Origin: an uncultured Clostridia bacterium | GTDB taxonomy: Bacteria > Bacillota > Clostridia > Christensenellales > Borkfalkiaceae | Assembly: GCA_947589385.1 (NCBI GenBank) | Contig: CANPZW010000002.1 | Location: 94,627-158,626, forward strand | DNA length: 64,000 bases | Reading direction: 5' to 3' | Shown here: in pieces, positions 16,440 to 24,799 of the stretch | How the letters are laid out: each line of letters starts with the position of its first letter | Position numbering within the stretch: the stretch's first letter is position 1 | Position numbers and translations under genes: made by a program | Notes under the pieces: generated by a model | Told to the model about the DNA's origin: nothing | What the model saw: the letters and a program-made list of their open reading frames with translations, nothing else | Databases searched by the model: none

Positions 16440-18557
16440 TTGAAAAGAAAACTTTTACTTGCGCTTATTGCGCTGACCTGCGCGCTTTGCCTTGTGTTTA
16501 GCTTGGCAGGCTGTAATCCCGCTGCAAATCAAAGCGGCGACCAACAGGAAACTCCCGAAGGACAGGGTTCGGGCAGTTCCGACAGCGAAGATAATCCCGG
16601 CGGACAAGGCGGTGAGCAGGGCGGAAACTCGGACGAACACGTACATAACTATGGCGAACTTATCCCCGAACAGCCAGCGACCTGTAAAAAAGAGGGTTTG
16701 CAGGCGCACTACTATTGCGAGGGCTGCGAAAAATATTTCGACAGCGAAAAGCACGAAACTACGCTTGAACAATTGAAAATCGATATAGACCTTAACGCGC
16801 ATATTTACGGCGAACTAATCCCCGAACAGCCAGCAACCTGTAAAAAAGAGGGCTTGCAGGCGCACTACTATTGCGAGGGCTGCGAGAAATATTTTGACAG
16901 CGAAAAGCACGAAACTACGCTTGAACAATTGAAAATCAGTATCGACCCTAATGCTCATAATCATAAATTTAAATGCAGCCAAACAGAGCATTGGCAAGTC
17001 TGCACAGACTGCGGCGAAGAAACTGCACATACCCCGCATAAAGTATCCGACGGGGTTTGCCCCGCCTGCGGATATGTGGAAAAATGCACCGAAGGGCTTG
17101 AATTTACGGAAATTGAAGAAAACGAAAAAACAGTCGGCTATTCCGTTTCACAGGGTACGGCAACGGACAGCCATATATTTATACCCTCGTTTTATAATAA
17201 TTTACCTGTAATTTCTATCGGCGGGAGGGCGTTTCAGCATTGCTCAAGCCTTACTGAAATAACCATTCCCGAAAGCGTAACGTCTATCGACGGTGCGTTC
17301 CAAGGTTGCTCAAGCCTTACTGAAATAACCATTCCCGAAAGCGTAACGTCTATCGACGGTGCGTTCCAAGGTTGCACAAGCCTTACAGAAATAACCATTC
17401 CTAATAGAATTACTTCTATCGGTGACTATACGTTTCTGAATTGCGAAAGCCTAACAGAAATAACCATATCCGCAAGCGTTACTTCTATCGGTGAATATGC
17501 GTTCAGTGGTTGCACAAGCCTTGAAAGCATAACAATTCCCGACAGCGTTACTTCTATCGGCGAGTGTGCATTCTGTAATTGCGAAAGCCTAACAGAAATA
17601 ACCATATCCGCAAGCGTTACTTCTATCGGTGAATATGCGTTCCGTGGTTGCACAAGCCTTGAAAGTATAACAGTAGATAAAAAGAACAAGGTTTACCGCA
17701 GCGAAAGCAACTGCATTATCGAGACCGAAACCCAAACGCTAATTGTCGGCTGTAAATCAAGTAAAATTCCCGAAAGTGTTACTTCTATCGGAGATTATGC
17801 GTTCGAAGATTGCATAAGCCTTACAGAAATAGCCATTCCCGCAAGCGTTACTTCTATCGGTAGTGGTGCGTTCGCACGTTGCGAAAGCCTTGAAAGTATA
17901 ACAGTAGATAAAAAGAACAAGGTTTACCGCAGCGAAAGCAACTGCATTATCGAAACCGAAACCCAAACGCTAATTGTCGGCTGTAAATCAAGTAAAATTC
18001 CCGAAGGTGTAACTACTATCGGTGAGAGTGCGTTCGCAGGTTGCACAAGCCTTAATGAAATAACCATTCCCAACAGCGTTACTTCTATCGGAGAGCGTGC
18101 GTTCCAAGGTTGCACAAGCCTTAAAAGAGTTTATTTCTGCGATAATTCCAACTTAACTTCTATCGGTGATTTTGCGTTTTATGGTTGCACAAGTCTTACA
18201 GAAATAACCATCCCCAATCGCGTTACCTCTATCGGCAGATATTCGTTCGCAGGTTGCACAAGTCTTACAGAAATAACCATTCCCGATAGCGTAACTTCTA
18301 TCGGCTTTGAAGCGTTCTATGGTTGCACAAGCCTTACAGAAATAACCATACCCGACAGCGTAACTTCTATCGACAGAAATGCTTTTAGGGAATGCACAAG
18401 CCTTGAAAGAGTAATTTTTGAAAATACCGCAGGTTGGAAAGTTTCCTACCATTCGGATATGTCAAATTCCGAAGAAATAAATGTTAATGACCCCGAGCAA
18501 AATGCAAATAATTTAAAAGGTAGATATACCGATTATTATTGGAAGCGCGGCGAGTGA
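16440..18557 (+). CDS. BspA-like leucine-rich-repeat lipoprotein
   Basis: 705 residues, TTG start 8 nt after AGGAGG. The signal peptide ends in a lipobox (SLAGC), so it is anchored on the cell surface. After a Gly/Ser/Glu-rich linker come two near-identical 52-residue Cys/His modules and a third shorter Cys motif. Then about sixteen LRR_5 repeats of the Treponema BspA type follow (consensus LTEITIPxSVTSIGxxAF), roughly residues 255-660. Two long insertions of the form ITVDKKNKVY...VGCKSSKIPE break the array. Such proteins commonly mediate adhesion or binding; no enzymatic motif is visible. Expression probably depends on the leader RNA at 16230-16397. It diverges from spoIIGA. Confidence 0.9.
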   Translation: MKRKLLLALIALTCALCLVFSLAGCNPAANQSGDQQETPEGQGSGSSDSEDNPGGQGGEQGGNSDEHVHNYGELIPEQPATCKKEGLQAHYYCEGCEKYFDSEKHETTLEQLKIDIDLNAHIYGELIPEQPATCKKEGLQAHYYCEGCEKYFDSEKHETTLEQLKISIDPNAHNHKFKCSQTEHWQVCTDCGEETAHTPHKVSDGVCPACGYVEKCTEGLEFTEIEENEKTVGYSVSQGTATDSHIFIPSFYNNLPVISIGGRAFQHCSSLTEITIPESVTSIDGAFQGCSSLTEITIPESVTSIDGAFQGCTSLTEITIPNRITSIGDYTFLNCESLTEITISASVTSIGEYAFSGCTSLESITIPDSVTSIGECAFCNCESLTEITISASVTSIGEYAFRGCTSLESITVDKKNKVYRSESNCIIETETQTLIVGCKSSKIPESVTSIGDYAFEDCISLTEIAIPASVTSIGSGAFARCESLESITVDKKNKVYRSESNCIIETETQTLIVGCKSSKIPEGVTTIGESAFAGCTSLNEITIPNSVTSIGERAFQGCTSLKRVYFCDNSNLTSIGDFAFYGCTSLTEITIPNRVTSIGRYSFAGCTSLTEITIPDSVTSIGFEAFYGCTSLTEITIPDSVTSIDRNAFRECTSLERVIFENTAGWKVSYHSDMSNSEEINVNDPEQNANNLKGRYTDYYWKRGE
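16653..16964. repeat. Two tandem 156-bp repeats in the LRR lipoprotein gene
   Basis: Bases from 16653 and from 16809 are almost identical over 156 bp (52 codons). Each encodes a module with C-x10-C-x2-C and flanking His residues. Confidence 0.93.
17658..18005. repeat. Duplicated 117-bp LRR insertion, 231 bp apart
   Basis: 17658-17774 and 17889-18005 differ at only a base or so, while the LRR units around them have diverged more. This points to recent copying or gene conversion inside the array. Confidence 0.85.
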
Positions 18558-18590
18558 AATTGCCGTAAATTGCCCGCTTTGAAAATATAC

Positions 18591-18618
18591 GGCGGCGCGG
18601 ACGTTTGTCCGCGCCGCC
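18591..18618. terminator. Hairpin between the LRR gene and dusB
   Basis: Perfect 12-bp stem (18591-18602 with 18607-18618) with a 4-nt loop in the gap between converging genes. It can serve both strands. Confidence 0.75.
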
Positions 18619-18678
18619 ATATTATTATGCTTAAAAAAGTCGCATGCTTGGGGCTTGTTATTTGGTTATAAAAATGTA

Positions 18679-19620
18679 TTAAAAATCGAGAGTATTTACT
18701 ATTTCTTCCACTTCATGAGATGTTTTACAGGATAAAAGTTTGCCGCGGACAGTTGCCGCTCCCTTTTTACCCTTTAAATAAAACCCGACCATTTTGCGCA
18801 TAAACACGCAGGCGAAGCGCTCGCCGTAAATTTCGCGAGTTTTTGTAATTTGGTTTAAGACTGTCTGACGCTTATCGCCGCACTCCGCGCCCGTCAGCTC
18901 GGCAAACAGCCACGGGTTATACATTGCGCCGCGGGCAATCATTACGCCGTCCGCGCCCGTTTTTTTCATAATTACGCTTGCGTCCTGGGCGGTAAATATT
19001 CCGCCGTTGGCGATTACGGGGATATGTACCGCGTTTTTCGCTTTTTCTATCTCCTTTAAATTGACTTCGCCCGAATAAATTTTCTCCCTCGTGCGGCCGT
19101 GAACCGTAAGCATATCCGCCCCCGCCGCTTCGCACATTTTTGCGAAATCTTCGGTTACGTATTCGGAATTTTCCGTGCCTATGCGGATTTTTACCGTTAT
19201 TGTTTTGCCGCTTTTTTTACATTCGGAAATAATTTTTTCCGCAAGCGGCAAATTGTTCAAAAGGGCGCTGCCCTCGCCGTTTTTATAAATTTTAGGCACG
19301 GGACAGCCCATATTCAAATCGACTATATCAAAAGGCGCAAGCGCTTCGCTTTCGCACGCGCGCCGCATAAAATCGGGAGAATTGCCGAATATCTGGCACG
19401 CCTTGATACCGGGGTAGTCCCCGGTTATAAATAAAAGTTCTTCGGTCTTTTTACTGTCGTAGCAAAGCCCTTTTGCGGAAACCATTTCCGTAAAGGTAAG
19501 TCCCGCGCCAAGCCTCAAACACATATCGCGGAAAACCGCGTTGGTATAGCCCGCAAGCGGCGCTAAAAACACGTTGTTGGGAGTAGTAAAATTACCGATT
19601 TTTATCCGATTCAATCGCAT
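18679..19620 (-). CDS. dusB: tRNA-dihydrouridine synthase (DusB type)
   Basis: 313 residues. An FMN enzyme that reduces specific uridines in the tRNA D-loop. The TIM barrel is complete: APLAGYTNAVFR at the start, MNMGCPV-like segment (LNMGCPVPKIYKNGEGSALL) with the catalytic Cys region, LTVHGRTRE, and ANGGIF/VMIARGAMYNPWLF for phosphate binding. It starts at ATG 19620 and overlaps the end of mazG by 29 bp, so the two are co-transcribed. Dus subtypes are hard to separate; DusB is the usual single enzyme in Firmicutes. Confidence 0.93.
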   Translation of the reverse strand: MRLNRIKIGNFTTPNNVFLAPLAGYTNAVFRDMCLRLGAGLTFTEMVSAKGLCYDSKKTEELLFITGDYPGIKACQIFGNSPDFMRRACESEALAPFDIVDLNMGCPVPKIYKNGEGSALLNNLPLAEKIISECKKSGKTITVKIRIGTENSEYVTEDFAKMCEAAGADMLTVHGRTREKIYSGEVNLKEIEKAKNAVHIPVIANGGIFTAQDASVIMKKTGADGVMIARGAMYNPWLFAELTGAECGDKRQTVLNQITKTREIYGERFACVFMRKMVGFYLKGKKGAATVRGKLLSCKTSHEVEEIVNTLDF

Positions 19621-21022
19621 TTTTCGCCTTCTGCCAATAATAGTCGAACAAAAGCCCGTCCTTTGTTACCTCGTTTATGTCCTTTCCGTCCGCGGCAATC
19701 AGCCGCTCACATTCCACAAAACGCCTTACGAATTTATCCGTTGCGGCGCGCAGGGCTTCTTCGCAGTCAACGCCCGCAAGCCGAACGGTGTTCACCGCGG
19801 CGAACAGAACGTCGCCGCCCTCCTCAAACGTTCCCTTTTCGTCGCCCGCGCGTTGGCAGTCCACCATTTCATGCACTTCTTCCCAGAGTTTTTCCGACGC
19901 GGAGACAGAGGACATAAAGTCGAAACCGCACTTTGCGGCGCGTTTGCCCACTTTTTGGGCGCGCATGCACGCGGGGAAATTTTTGGGCACGGCAAGCAGA
20001 GTTTCACCATAGCTTTCTTGCCCCTTTTCCTTTGCCTTGTTCTTCTCCCATACGCCCAAAGCTTCGCCCTCGTTTTTCGCCTTGTCCGCGCCGAAGATAT
20101 GCGAATGGCGGAAAATAAGTTTTTTGACGTTGCGCGTGATAGCGTCCGCGCCCGAAAATTCTCCGCGCTCCCGCGCCATTACGGAATGAAAAGCCGCCTG
20201 CAACAAAACGTCGCCCGTCTCCTCCTCCATTCCGTCGATGTCGCCGCGCTCGATGGCGTCAACCAACTCGTACGCTTCCTCAATCATATTTTTCTTTATC
20301 GTCTCGGAGGTCTGCGCCCTGTCCCAAGGACACCCGCCCGGCGCGCGGAGAAGCTCTATCATATGTTCGAGGTCGGAATAATCGTAGCGTTCCTTTTTTA
20401 AAAAATCCCCCTCCTCGACAGCTACGGCGCACGTCGCGTCGTACTGCTTTTGACGGTCGATTTCGTATATTTTTATCTTTTCGACGGAATTTCCGCGGAT
20501 AAAAGCACACTCCGTTTCCTCGCCGAATAAATCGGAAAGTTTTTGCTTGACTTCCGAAGCGGCAAAGTCGCAGTCGATATCGTAAACGCAGGCTGCGCGG
20601 CAGCTTTTCAAATCCGCAACGGAATACGCCGAAACGCATACGGGCTGGCCGCATTTTAGGCGCGCCGTATTGTAGGCGTGCGAAGCCTTTGAAAGAGTGT
20701 CCAAAACTTCGCAGTCCTTATGCTTCAAAAGGATTATTTTGCACGCCTCGTCCTCGCACACGGCGCCGTCAACGCAATAACAGACGTCGGTTATTTTAGC
20801 CGCCTTTAAAACTTCCGCCGCAAGATTTTTATTCAGCGTGTCGAAATTTCTGCTACGCCCGAACACTTCGTCGAGGGTGCGGACTTCATATCCCTTTAAG
20901 CTTTTAAAACTTTCCGAATTTTCCGTCCTCGCGATAATACACGCCGCGCTGTCAAGCGCCGCCTTCGCCCGAAGGGTTAAGTCGCCCTCGGATATTCCCA
21001 ATCCTATCAGCGTTATTTTCAT
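19592..21022 (-). CDS. mazG: MazG nucleotide pyrophosphohydrolase fused to a tetrapyrrole-methylase-like domain (YabN)
   Basis: 476 residues from ATG 21022, behind GGTGAT. The N-terminal 210 residues resemble the SAM-dependent uroporphyrinogen methylase fold (MKITLIGLGISEGDLT) and are weakly conserved. The C-terminal 260 residues are MazG with two helical halves: CPWDRAQTSETIKKNMIEEAYE with the EExxE-type metal site, then EEETGDVLLQ, and a second EEGGDVLF. It hydrolyses non-canonical or excess NTPs. The fusion is that of B. subtilis YabN. The first 71 bp lie inside the end of the spoVB-like gene, an unusually long overlap. Confidence 0.93.
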   Translation of the reverse strand: MKITLIGLGISEGDLTLRAKAALDSAACIIARTENSESFKSLKGYEVRTLDEVFGRSRNFDTLNKNLAAEVLKAAKITDVCYCVDGAVCEDEACKIILLKHKDCEVLDTLSKASHAYNTARLKCGQPVCVSAYSVADLKSCRAACVYDIDCDFAASEVKQKLSDLFGEETECAFIRGNSVEKIKIYEIDRQKQYDATCAVAVEEGDFLKKERYDYSDLEHMIELLRAPGGCPWDRAQTSETIKKNMIEEAYELVDAIERGDIDGMEEETGDVLLQAAFHSVMARERGEFSGADAITRNVKKLIFRHSHIFGADKAKNEGEALGVWEKNKAKEKGQESYGETLLAVPKNFPACMRAQKVGKRAAKCGFDFMSSVSASEKLWEEVHEMVDCQRAGDEKGTFEEGGDVLFAAVNTVRLAGVDCEEALRAATDKFVRRFVECERLIAADGKDINEVTKDGLLFDYYWQKAKNAIESDKNR

Positions 21023-22316
21023 TTTTATCACCTATACCGATAATATAGCATAAATTCAGCATGGTTGCAACAAAAAACGCGCCGTTAGCCGCCCAACCCG
21101 CGCCGATAATTCCCAGCGAGGTAAACCTTATTAAAACGGCGGCAAGCCCTACGCGGAGCGCAGACGTTACCCATTGCGTAACAGTGCTAAGAACGGGCTT
21201 GCCGAGGGATGTTAGGCAGGCGGACGACGTCTGCACAAGCGATTGCGTTACCGAGCTTACCGCCATTGTTCTTACAAGATTTACGAGAAGCGAGCGTTCC
21301 ACCTCCGAAAGCGAACCGAAAATCAGCCTTGCCGCAAGGGGGGCGAAAATATAAAGCGCCGCGGCGGCGGGAACCGAAACAGCCAAAGTTATCCAAAGCG
21401 CCTTGTACGTCTTTCTTTTTGCCGCGGCGAGGTCGCCCTTTTCGGCAAGGGGCGAAATCTGCGGGACGCTCGAAGCCGCAAGTCCGTACGTCACAGATAC
21501 GGGAAGATTTATTATAGTCATCGCACACCCAGAATAAATACCGTACAGCGCGGTGGCGTCCGACGTTATGTTCCTTAATAGCCGCACGACGACTACACTT
21601 TCCGCAAGCTGGGAAAGCGGCAGCGCAATAGCCGTAAGCGTCAGCGGAATCGTATATTTAAGAATCGAGGACGCGGGCGGTTCTTCCGCCTTGAAAAGAG
21701 GGCGGCGGGGACGGCGTTTCAGATAATACCAAATCGCGCCCAAAGCCGCTACCGCTTCGCTTACCGTTACGGCGAAAAGGGTCGAAGCCACCGCGTAGGC
21801 GGGATTTCCTTTGAAAACGTAGGCAAGCGCAACGCCGACGCAAACCTTTACGACTTGCTCAGCAACTTCCGTCACGGCGGTCGGATACATATTGCCGCGC
21901 CCTTGGAAATATCCGCGCACAACGGAAAGCGCCGACACAAAAAAAACGGACGGGCACAGCATTTTACAGCAAAGCGCAACGGCGGGCTCTCCCTGCAAGA
22001 CGGCGAGCGGGGTTGAAAGAGCGAACATCAGAACCGTTCCGAAAATTCCAACAGCTCCGTAAAGCCTGAAAGCCCGACTCTCCGCGCCCGTTTTCCCGGA
22101 AGATATAAGGCGGGCAATCCCCGTGGGTATTCCCGAGGCGGAAACCGTCAGAAGTATGCAGTAAAGCGGATATACCATCTGATAAATTCCCATTCCCCCG
22201 CCCCCAAGAAGGTTGGTCAGGGGTATGCGGTATATCGCCCCCAAAATTTTTGAAATAAAGCCGCCGAGAGAGATTATCACGGCGCCCTTTAAATAGGACT
22301 GTCTTTGATTTTGCAT
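20952..22316 (-). CDS. SpoVB/YabM-type flippase (MOP superfamily)
   Basis: 454 residues with about 12-14 membrane helices. The start, LKGAVIISLGGFISKILGAIYR, and GGGGMGIYQMVYPLY are typical of SpoVB/MurJ-like lipid-linked oligosaccharide flippases. Candidate roles are spore cortex or cell-wall precursor export. Between spoVT and mazG it occupies the place of yabM in B. subtilis. A GC-rich hairpin with a T tract ends 10 nt before the ATG and I see no ribosome binding site, so expression may be low or depend on read-through. Confidence 0.9.
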   Translation of the reverse strand: MQNQRQSYLKGAVIISLGGFISKILGAIYRIPLTNLLGGGGMGIYQMVYPLYCILLTVSASGIPTGIARLISSGKTGAESRAFRLYGAVGIFGTVLMFALSTPLAVLQGEPAVALCCKMLCPSVFFVSALSVVRGYFQGRGNMYPTAVTEVAEQVVKVCVGVALAYVFKGNPAYAVASTLFAVTVSEAVAALGAIWYYLKRRPRRPLFKAEEPPASSILKYTIPLTLTAIALPLSQLAESVVVVRLLRNITSDATALYGIYSGCAMTIINLPVSVTYGLAASSVPQISPLAEKGDLAAAKRKTYKALWITLAVSVPAAAALYIFAPLAARLIFGSLSEVERSLLVNLVRTMAVSSVTQSLVQTSSACLTSLGKPVLSTVTQWVTSALRVGLAAVLIRFTSLGIIGAGWAANGAFFVATMLNLCYIIGIGDKNENNADRIGNIRGRLNPSGEGGA

Positions 22317-22325
22317 AAAAAGAAA

Positions 22326-22343
22326 GCCCCGCCGCGGCGGGGC
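22326..22343. terminator. Palindromic hairpin between spoVT and the flippase gene
   Basis: An 18-bp perfect palindrome, GCCCCGCCGCGGCGGGGC. On the minus strand it is followed by TTTCTTTTT and then directly by the ATG of the next gene, so it looks like an attenuator or terminator of spoVT. Confidence 0.7.
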
Positions 22344-22354
22344 AAAAATACGGA

Positions 22355-22897
22355 TTATTCGAATTGCCCCGCAAGAATATTGGCGGAAAGCTGTGCGAGC
22401 TTGCAGCTTGAAGGCTCTATGCGCGCGCCCTGCTCGTTTGAAACAAGCGCCACCGCGCCGAGGCAGTCGCCGTTGCAGACAATGGGAACGATTACCTGCG
22501 CGGTAAGTCCTTCCTGACCTTCGCAGATTGGAACTATGTCGCCGCCCTCCGAAAGGTTGGCTACGTAGCTTTTCCTGTCCTTTAAAATTTTGTCCATATC
22601 CTGCGAAATGCTTCTGCCGTCGTATTCACGCTTGTTCTTTCCCGAAGCGTGCAAAACTTCGTCCGTGTCGCAAATAACTGCTACAAGCCCCGACAAATCG
22701 GACAGCGATTTCGCCGTGCCCTCGGTAAATTTTTCCAAAGAGGCTATCGGCGAGTACTTTTTAAGCATAAGCTCGTCGCGGTCGGTAAATATTTCCAACG
22801 GGTCGCCAGATTTAAGTCTCAAAGTCGATCTTATCTCCTTCGGAATTACCACCCTGCCTAACTCGTCTATTCTTCTTACAATACCGGTTGCTTTCAT
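22355..22897 (-). CDS. spoVT: Stage V sporulation transcription regulator SpoVT
   Basis: 180 residues from ATG 22897, behind AGGAG. The N-terminal AbrB-type swapped-hairpin DNA-binding domain is textbook (MKATGIVRRIDELGRVVIPKEIR). The C-terminal domain is GAF-like (residues about 55-180). In B. subtilis SpoVT modulates SigG-dependent genes in the forespore. A SigG-like promoter is visible upstream. Neighbours on both sides (flippase gene, hpt) fit the conserved chromosomal region. Confidence 0.96.
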   Translation of the reverse strand: MKATGIVRRIDELGRVVIPKEIRSTLRLKSGDPLEIFTDRDELMLKKYSPIASLEKFTEGTAKSLSDLSGLVAVICDTDEVLHASGKNKREYDGRSISQDMDKILKDRKSYVANLSEGGDIVPICEGQEGLTAQVIVPIVCNGDCLGAVALVSNEQGARIEPSSCKLAQLSANILAGQFE

Positions 22898-22927
22898 ATC
22901 CACTCCTATAAATCGAATTTACAACAG

Positions 22928-22956
22928 CAGTATGTGGAAGCCCCCGAAAGTTATAC
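22928..22956 (-). promoter_or_regulatory. Candidate SigG promoter of spoVT
   Basis: Minus strand: GTATAA (22951-22956), 16 bp, CATACTG (22928-22934). This resembles the forespore consensus (TGAATA, 17-18 bp, CATACTA) and no SigA-type promoter is apparent. spoVT is SigG-dependent in B. subtilis. Confidence 0.5.
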
Positions 22957-22977
22957 TTTAATTTTTAAAATAGCGGA

Positions 22978-23520
22978 TTATTTTTCATATACCGAACGCT
23001 TTAACACGCCTATGTACGGAAGGGAACGGTAGCGTTCGTTGTAATCCAAACCGTATCCTATAACGAATTCGTTCTCTATATCGAAACAGTTGAAGTCGGG
23101 GGAAATATCGTAACTTCTTCTCCCCTTTTTATTTAAAAGCGTAACTATAAGCACAGAATTTGCGCCGCGCTCCAAAAGCAGCCGTTTTAGGTTTGCAAGG
23201 GTGAATCCGCTGTCTATTATATCCTCTATGATTATTACATCCCTGCCCTTAACGTCTTTGTCCAAATCCTTTCGGATTTTCAGCTTGCCCGAGGAAACCG
23301 CGCCCCCGCCGTAAGAAGACACAGCCATGAAATCCAGCTCCACGGGCGAAGTTAAATGCCTTATAAAGTCGGAATAGAAAATTATCCCGCCTTTCAAAAT
23401 CCCCACGCAAAGCGGAGTTTTGCCGACGTAACGTTTATCCACCTCGCTCGCAACTTCCGCGACCCGCGCGCGGATTTGTTCTTCCGAAAAAAGTATTCTT
23501 TCGCAGTCGCTGTGCATCAT
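22978..23520 (-). CDS. hpt: Hypoxanthine phosphoribosyltransferase
   Basis: 180 residues. Purine salvage: joins hypoxanthine or guanine to PRPP. The PRPP loop IIEDIIDSGFTL is intact, as are GILKGGIIFYSDF and the C-terminal base-binding segment EFVIGYGLDYNERYR. ATG 23520 follows AAGGGGG. It lies between spoVT and the propeller-like gene, and tilS is two genes upstream. Adjacent tilS-hpt is the common Firmicute order, here split by one gene. Confidence 0.96.
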   Translation of the reverse strand: MMHSDCERILFSEEQIRARVAEVASEVDKRYVGKTPLCVGILKGGIIFYSDFIRHLTSPVELDFMAVSSYGGGAVSSGKLKIRKDLDKDVKGRDVIIIEDIIDSGFTLANLKRLLLERGANSVLIVTLLNKKGRRSYDISPDFNCFDIENEFVIGYGLDYNERYRSLPYIGVLKRSVYEK

Positions 23521-23584
23521 CCGTATCCCCCTTAAATCATATATGTATTAAATTAAACAGAAAATATCGTTCTTAAAAACTTAT

Positions 23585-24754
23585 TCAAAAAGAAAAAAGT
23601 TCGTCAGATTTTTGCGCGGAATGTCTGAATGCGAGATTAAGGCACATTTCCGCGTCGCACAGCTTCGATTTTTTACCGTCCTTTAAGCTGTAAATGCGCC
23701 TGCCGTCGGTATATATTATCATGCCGTCCTCGGCTATATCGAAATCCGCCGCTCCGTTTGCGAGAACTTTGCCGCTTTCAACCTCCACAAGCTGCCAGCT
23801 TGAAGGCACCCAGCCGTAGTCTTTGCCGCGCTTGCCTTTGTTCTTCTTCACTTCGCGCTCCACGTCGATAAGGTTTCCGCGCACATAAAGTTTGCGGCTG
23901 TCGTACTCCCTGCCCTTTGCAGGATTACTGCCGCCCGACGTCACGCTTTTGCCCGTAAACGCGTGAATAAACACCGCAAGAAGATTTGCAATAGCCTGTA
24001 AAATGCGGTACGGTATCAAAATAAAAGATATTAAGGGGTTCGTCCGTTTCTCGCGCGCGGGCGCTTTTATCGCGTAAAGCTTGCCGCCGTAGGGCACGGG
24101 CTTAAAGTAAGAAAACTTTTCGTCGGATTTAACCTCGCGCACCTCCATAACCGAAAGGTCTATTGTGCATATCGCCGCGGGAGAAAAAGCCACGAAATCT
24201 CCGTTCATATCCCTGCCTGCCCCGCGCGAGGAAAAATATATCAAATTCGCGTTTTCGGGAGAATAAAAGGGGTCGATATCCTGCGTGTCTCCGCCCGTAA
24301 CGGTGACATAGCTGCCGTTTTTCAAGTCAAAAACGGCAATATCGGAATTTACCGCATTTCTTTTCATCGAAGTGGCAAGCCGCCAGTTAGCCGAATCAAG
24401 GCATCCGCCCGAAAAAGAATACTCTACCGAGTTTATTACGTGAGTTTCGGGCGTTTTTTCATCCGAAAAACTGCGTTTGTAAATGCCCGAGGTGGAATTT
24501 ACGGAAAACGCATATACAGCCGCGTCGTCGTCCGATGTAAGATATACCCCTTCTATGCAGCTTTCAACGGTCTGCGCCTCGGCAATATCGCCGCGGAAAC
24601 GCGCACCCTCGCCGCCGTACTTCCATTCTTTGGAGCGTTCGGAATCCTGAATACCGTTCTTGTATTTTTCTATGAATTTGCTGGGATACCTTTTTACCGC
24701 GCCGTCGGAAAAAAGACAGAGGTCCTGCCCGTCGGCAAAAATAAATTTTTCCAT
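23585..24754 (-). CDS. Uncharacterised beta-propeller-like protein
   Basis: 389 residues from ATG 24754, family not recognised. The sequence alternates short beta-strands with turn motifs like DIDPFYSPENANLIYFSSRG, which recalls TolB/WD-type propeller blades. A short hydrophobic stretch (about residues 225-255, NPLISFILIPYRILQAIANLLAVFIHAF) could touch the membrane. A basic loop follows (VKKNKGKRGKDYGW). There is no signal peptide. GGAG is 15 nt before the ATG; a GTG at 24769 would be too close to it, so the start is uncertain. It separates tilS from hpt. Confidence 0.72.
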   Translation of the reverse strand: MEKFIFADGQDLCLFSDGAVKRYPSKFIEKYKNGIQDSERSKEWKYGGEGARFRGDIAEAQTVESCIEGVYLTSDDDAAVYAFSVNSTSGIYKRSFSDEKTPETHVINSVEYSFSGGCLDSANWRLATSMKRNAVNSDIAVFDLKNGSYVTVTGGDTQDIDPFYSPENANLIYFSSRGAGRDMNGDFVAFSPAAICTIDLSVMEVREVKSDEKFSYFKPVPYGGKLYAIKAPAREKRTNPLISFILIPYRILQAIANLLAVFIHAFTGKSVTSGGSNPAKGREYDSRKLYVRGNLIDVEREVKKNKGKRGKDYGWVPSSWQLVEVESGKVLANGAADFDIAEDGMIIYTDGRRIYSLKDGKKSKLCDAEMCLNLAFRHSAQKSDELFSF

Positions 24755-24773
24755 AATCTTAAAAACCACTCCA

Positions 24774-24799
24774 AAAAACGCGATACGTATTGCGTTTTT
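24774..24799. terminator. TACGTA palindrome at the tilS stop codon
   Basis: The same core as the element after sigE (CGATACGTATTGCG with A and T flanks). Its T side overlaps the tilS TAA at 24798-24800. Likely an AT-flanked terminator hairpin. Confidence 0.7.
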
